Shown: piece by piece, positions 61,102-64,000 of the stretch
Numbering within the stretch: the stretch's first letter is position 1
Layout of the letters: each line of letters starts with the position of its first letter
Assembly (NCBI RefSeq): GCF_000168975.1
Contig: NZ_AAUW01000015.1
Span: 62,001-126,000, forward strand
Source: Roseibium aggregatum IAM 12614
GTDB taxonomy: Bacteria > Pseudomonadota > Alphaproteobacteria > Rhizobiales > Stappiaceae
Length of the DNA: 64,000 nt
Direction: 5' to 3'
The notes under the pieces: model-generated
The model's input: only the letters and a program-made list of their open reading frames with translations
Told to the model about the DNA's origin: nothing
Databases searched by the model: none
Made by a program: the position numbers and the translations under genes

Positions 61102-61581
61102 TCACGCTGCGGAGTAGCGCGTGAAGACCTCCGTGCTGCCATCCCCGCGGATCAGGAACACCTCAAACGCGTCTCGTTCGTTTTCCGGCCCCATGCCAGG
61201 CGAGCCGTAGGGCATGCCGGGCACGGCAAGGCCGACGGCATCAGGACGTTCATCGAGCAAGCGACGAATGTAGGCCACAGGGACGTGACCCTCAATCATG
61301 TAGCCCTCGACGCGCGCGGTGTGGCAGGAGGCCATCTCCTGCGGGATGCCACTGTCCAGCTTGTAGCGCATGAGCGCGGTCCCGGCGCTCTGCTCGGTCG
61401 TGACCGCGAAACCATCATTTTCCAGGATCTCGATCCTGGCGGAGCAGCAGCCACAATTCGGATCCTTCATCACATGAATCGCCAGTCCGGCGCCTTGCGA
61501 CAGCGCCGCCACGGGCGATGCAGCCAGCATTACCACCCCACCGATCAGGAGCGTGCGGCGGAAAAAGCTGTCTTGGATCAT
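61102..61581 (-). CDS. DUF411 metal-binding protein, copper-associated
   Basis: A 159-aa exported protein. ATG at 61581 follows AAGGAAAATCAG. The N-terminus resembles a twin-arginine signal (FFRRTLLIGGVVMLAASPVA). The mature DUF411 domain has MKDPNCGCCSARIEILENDG (CGCC redox/metal motif), the conserved MASCHTARVEGYMIEGHVP and GLAVPGMPYGSPGM with metal-ligating Met residues. DUF411 proteins occur with copper resistance genes and may carry or deliver copper in the periplasm. It lies downstream of the P-type ATPase gene in the same orientation. Confidence 0.9.
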   Translation of the reverse strand: MIQDSFFRRTLLIGGVVMLAASPVAALSQGAGLAIHVMKDPNCGCCSARIEILENDGFAVTTEQSAGTALMRYKLDSGIPQEMASCHTARVEGYMIEGHVPVAYIRRLLDERPDAVGLAVPGMPYGSPGMGPENERDAFEVFLIRGDGSTEVFTRYSAA

Positions 61582-61617
61582 CTGATTTTCCTTTTGAGGT
61601 TGCATGTGTGTGGCAGG

Positions 61618-63951
<2,334 letters not shown>

Positions 63952-64000
63952 GGTCTGCCAGCCTTTCGATCTCTTGTTTCAGCTTGCGGCTTCCACTCGC

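Noticed and set aside
63952-64000. Possible 3' end of another minus-strand gene at the right edge
   Set aside because: Only 49 bases are visible and two frames could be coding; too little to name a gene.

Overview
The window reads as a chromosomal segment of a high-GC alphaproteobacterium, most likely a marine or soil member of the Hyphomicrobiales such as the Stappiaceae (Roseibium/Labrenzia type). Reasons: three ~107-bp mosaic palindromes of the RIME type, a Rhodobacter-like sorbitol/mannitol (smo/mtlK) operon, a rhizobial hmu haem operon with IRO-type (RirA) boxes, TRAP and Tct transporters, and ExoD and DUF1523 proteins. No rRNA, tRNA, CRISPR array, transposase or phage gene was seen. Genus assignment is inference.

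Layout: 1-1000, exoD fragment and a secreted DUF992 protein. 1033-5749, TRAP transporter dctPQM with a D-glutamate-cyclase-like (DUF1445) enzyme and a LysR regulator. 5963-16073, a phenylpropanoid (hydroxycinnamate) cluster: acyl-CoA dehydrogenase, DUF3237, amidohydrolase-type beta-ketoacyl-CoA hydrolase, feruloyl-CoA synthase, MarR regulator, crotonase, SDR and a second TRAP system; its two promoters share a quasi-palindrome. 16588-25143, a LacI-controlled ABC importer with two different ATPases and a 63-aa membrane protein, plus dihydroxyacetone kinase. 25680-31889, a five-gene operon of coiled-coil protein, two unknown proteins, AAA+ ATPase and DUF1523 membrane protein: the least understood system here. 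32094-40300, HAD hydrolase, SorC regulator, smoEFGK, smoS, mtlK. 40467-47384, TlpA-like thioredoxin, then hmuSTUV divergent from hmuR; hmuT seems to carry a +1 frameshift in its signal-peptide region. 47555-53162, LacI regulator, ABC importer and a GpdQ/CpdA-type phosphodiesterase. 53203-59801, a TctDE-like two-component system with its own periplasmic binding protein, divergent from tctCBA. 60165-63951, an FGE-sulfatase-fold protein and a copper module (DUF411 protein, Cu+ P-type ATPase).

Common logic: most of the window is uptake plus first catabolic steps, each with a local regulator. In five transporter operons the gap after the binding-protein gene carries a strong hairpin or a RIME element, which suggests a shared way of making more binding protein than permease. 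Starts were chosen by ribosome-binding site, signal peptide and ATGA/TGATG couplings; several genes use GTG or TTG.
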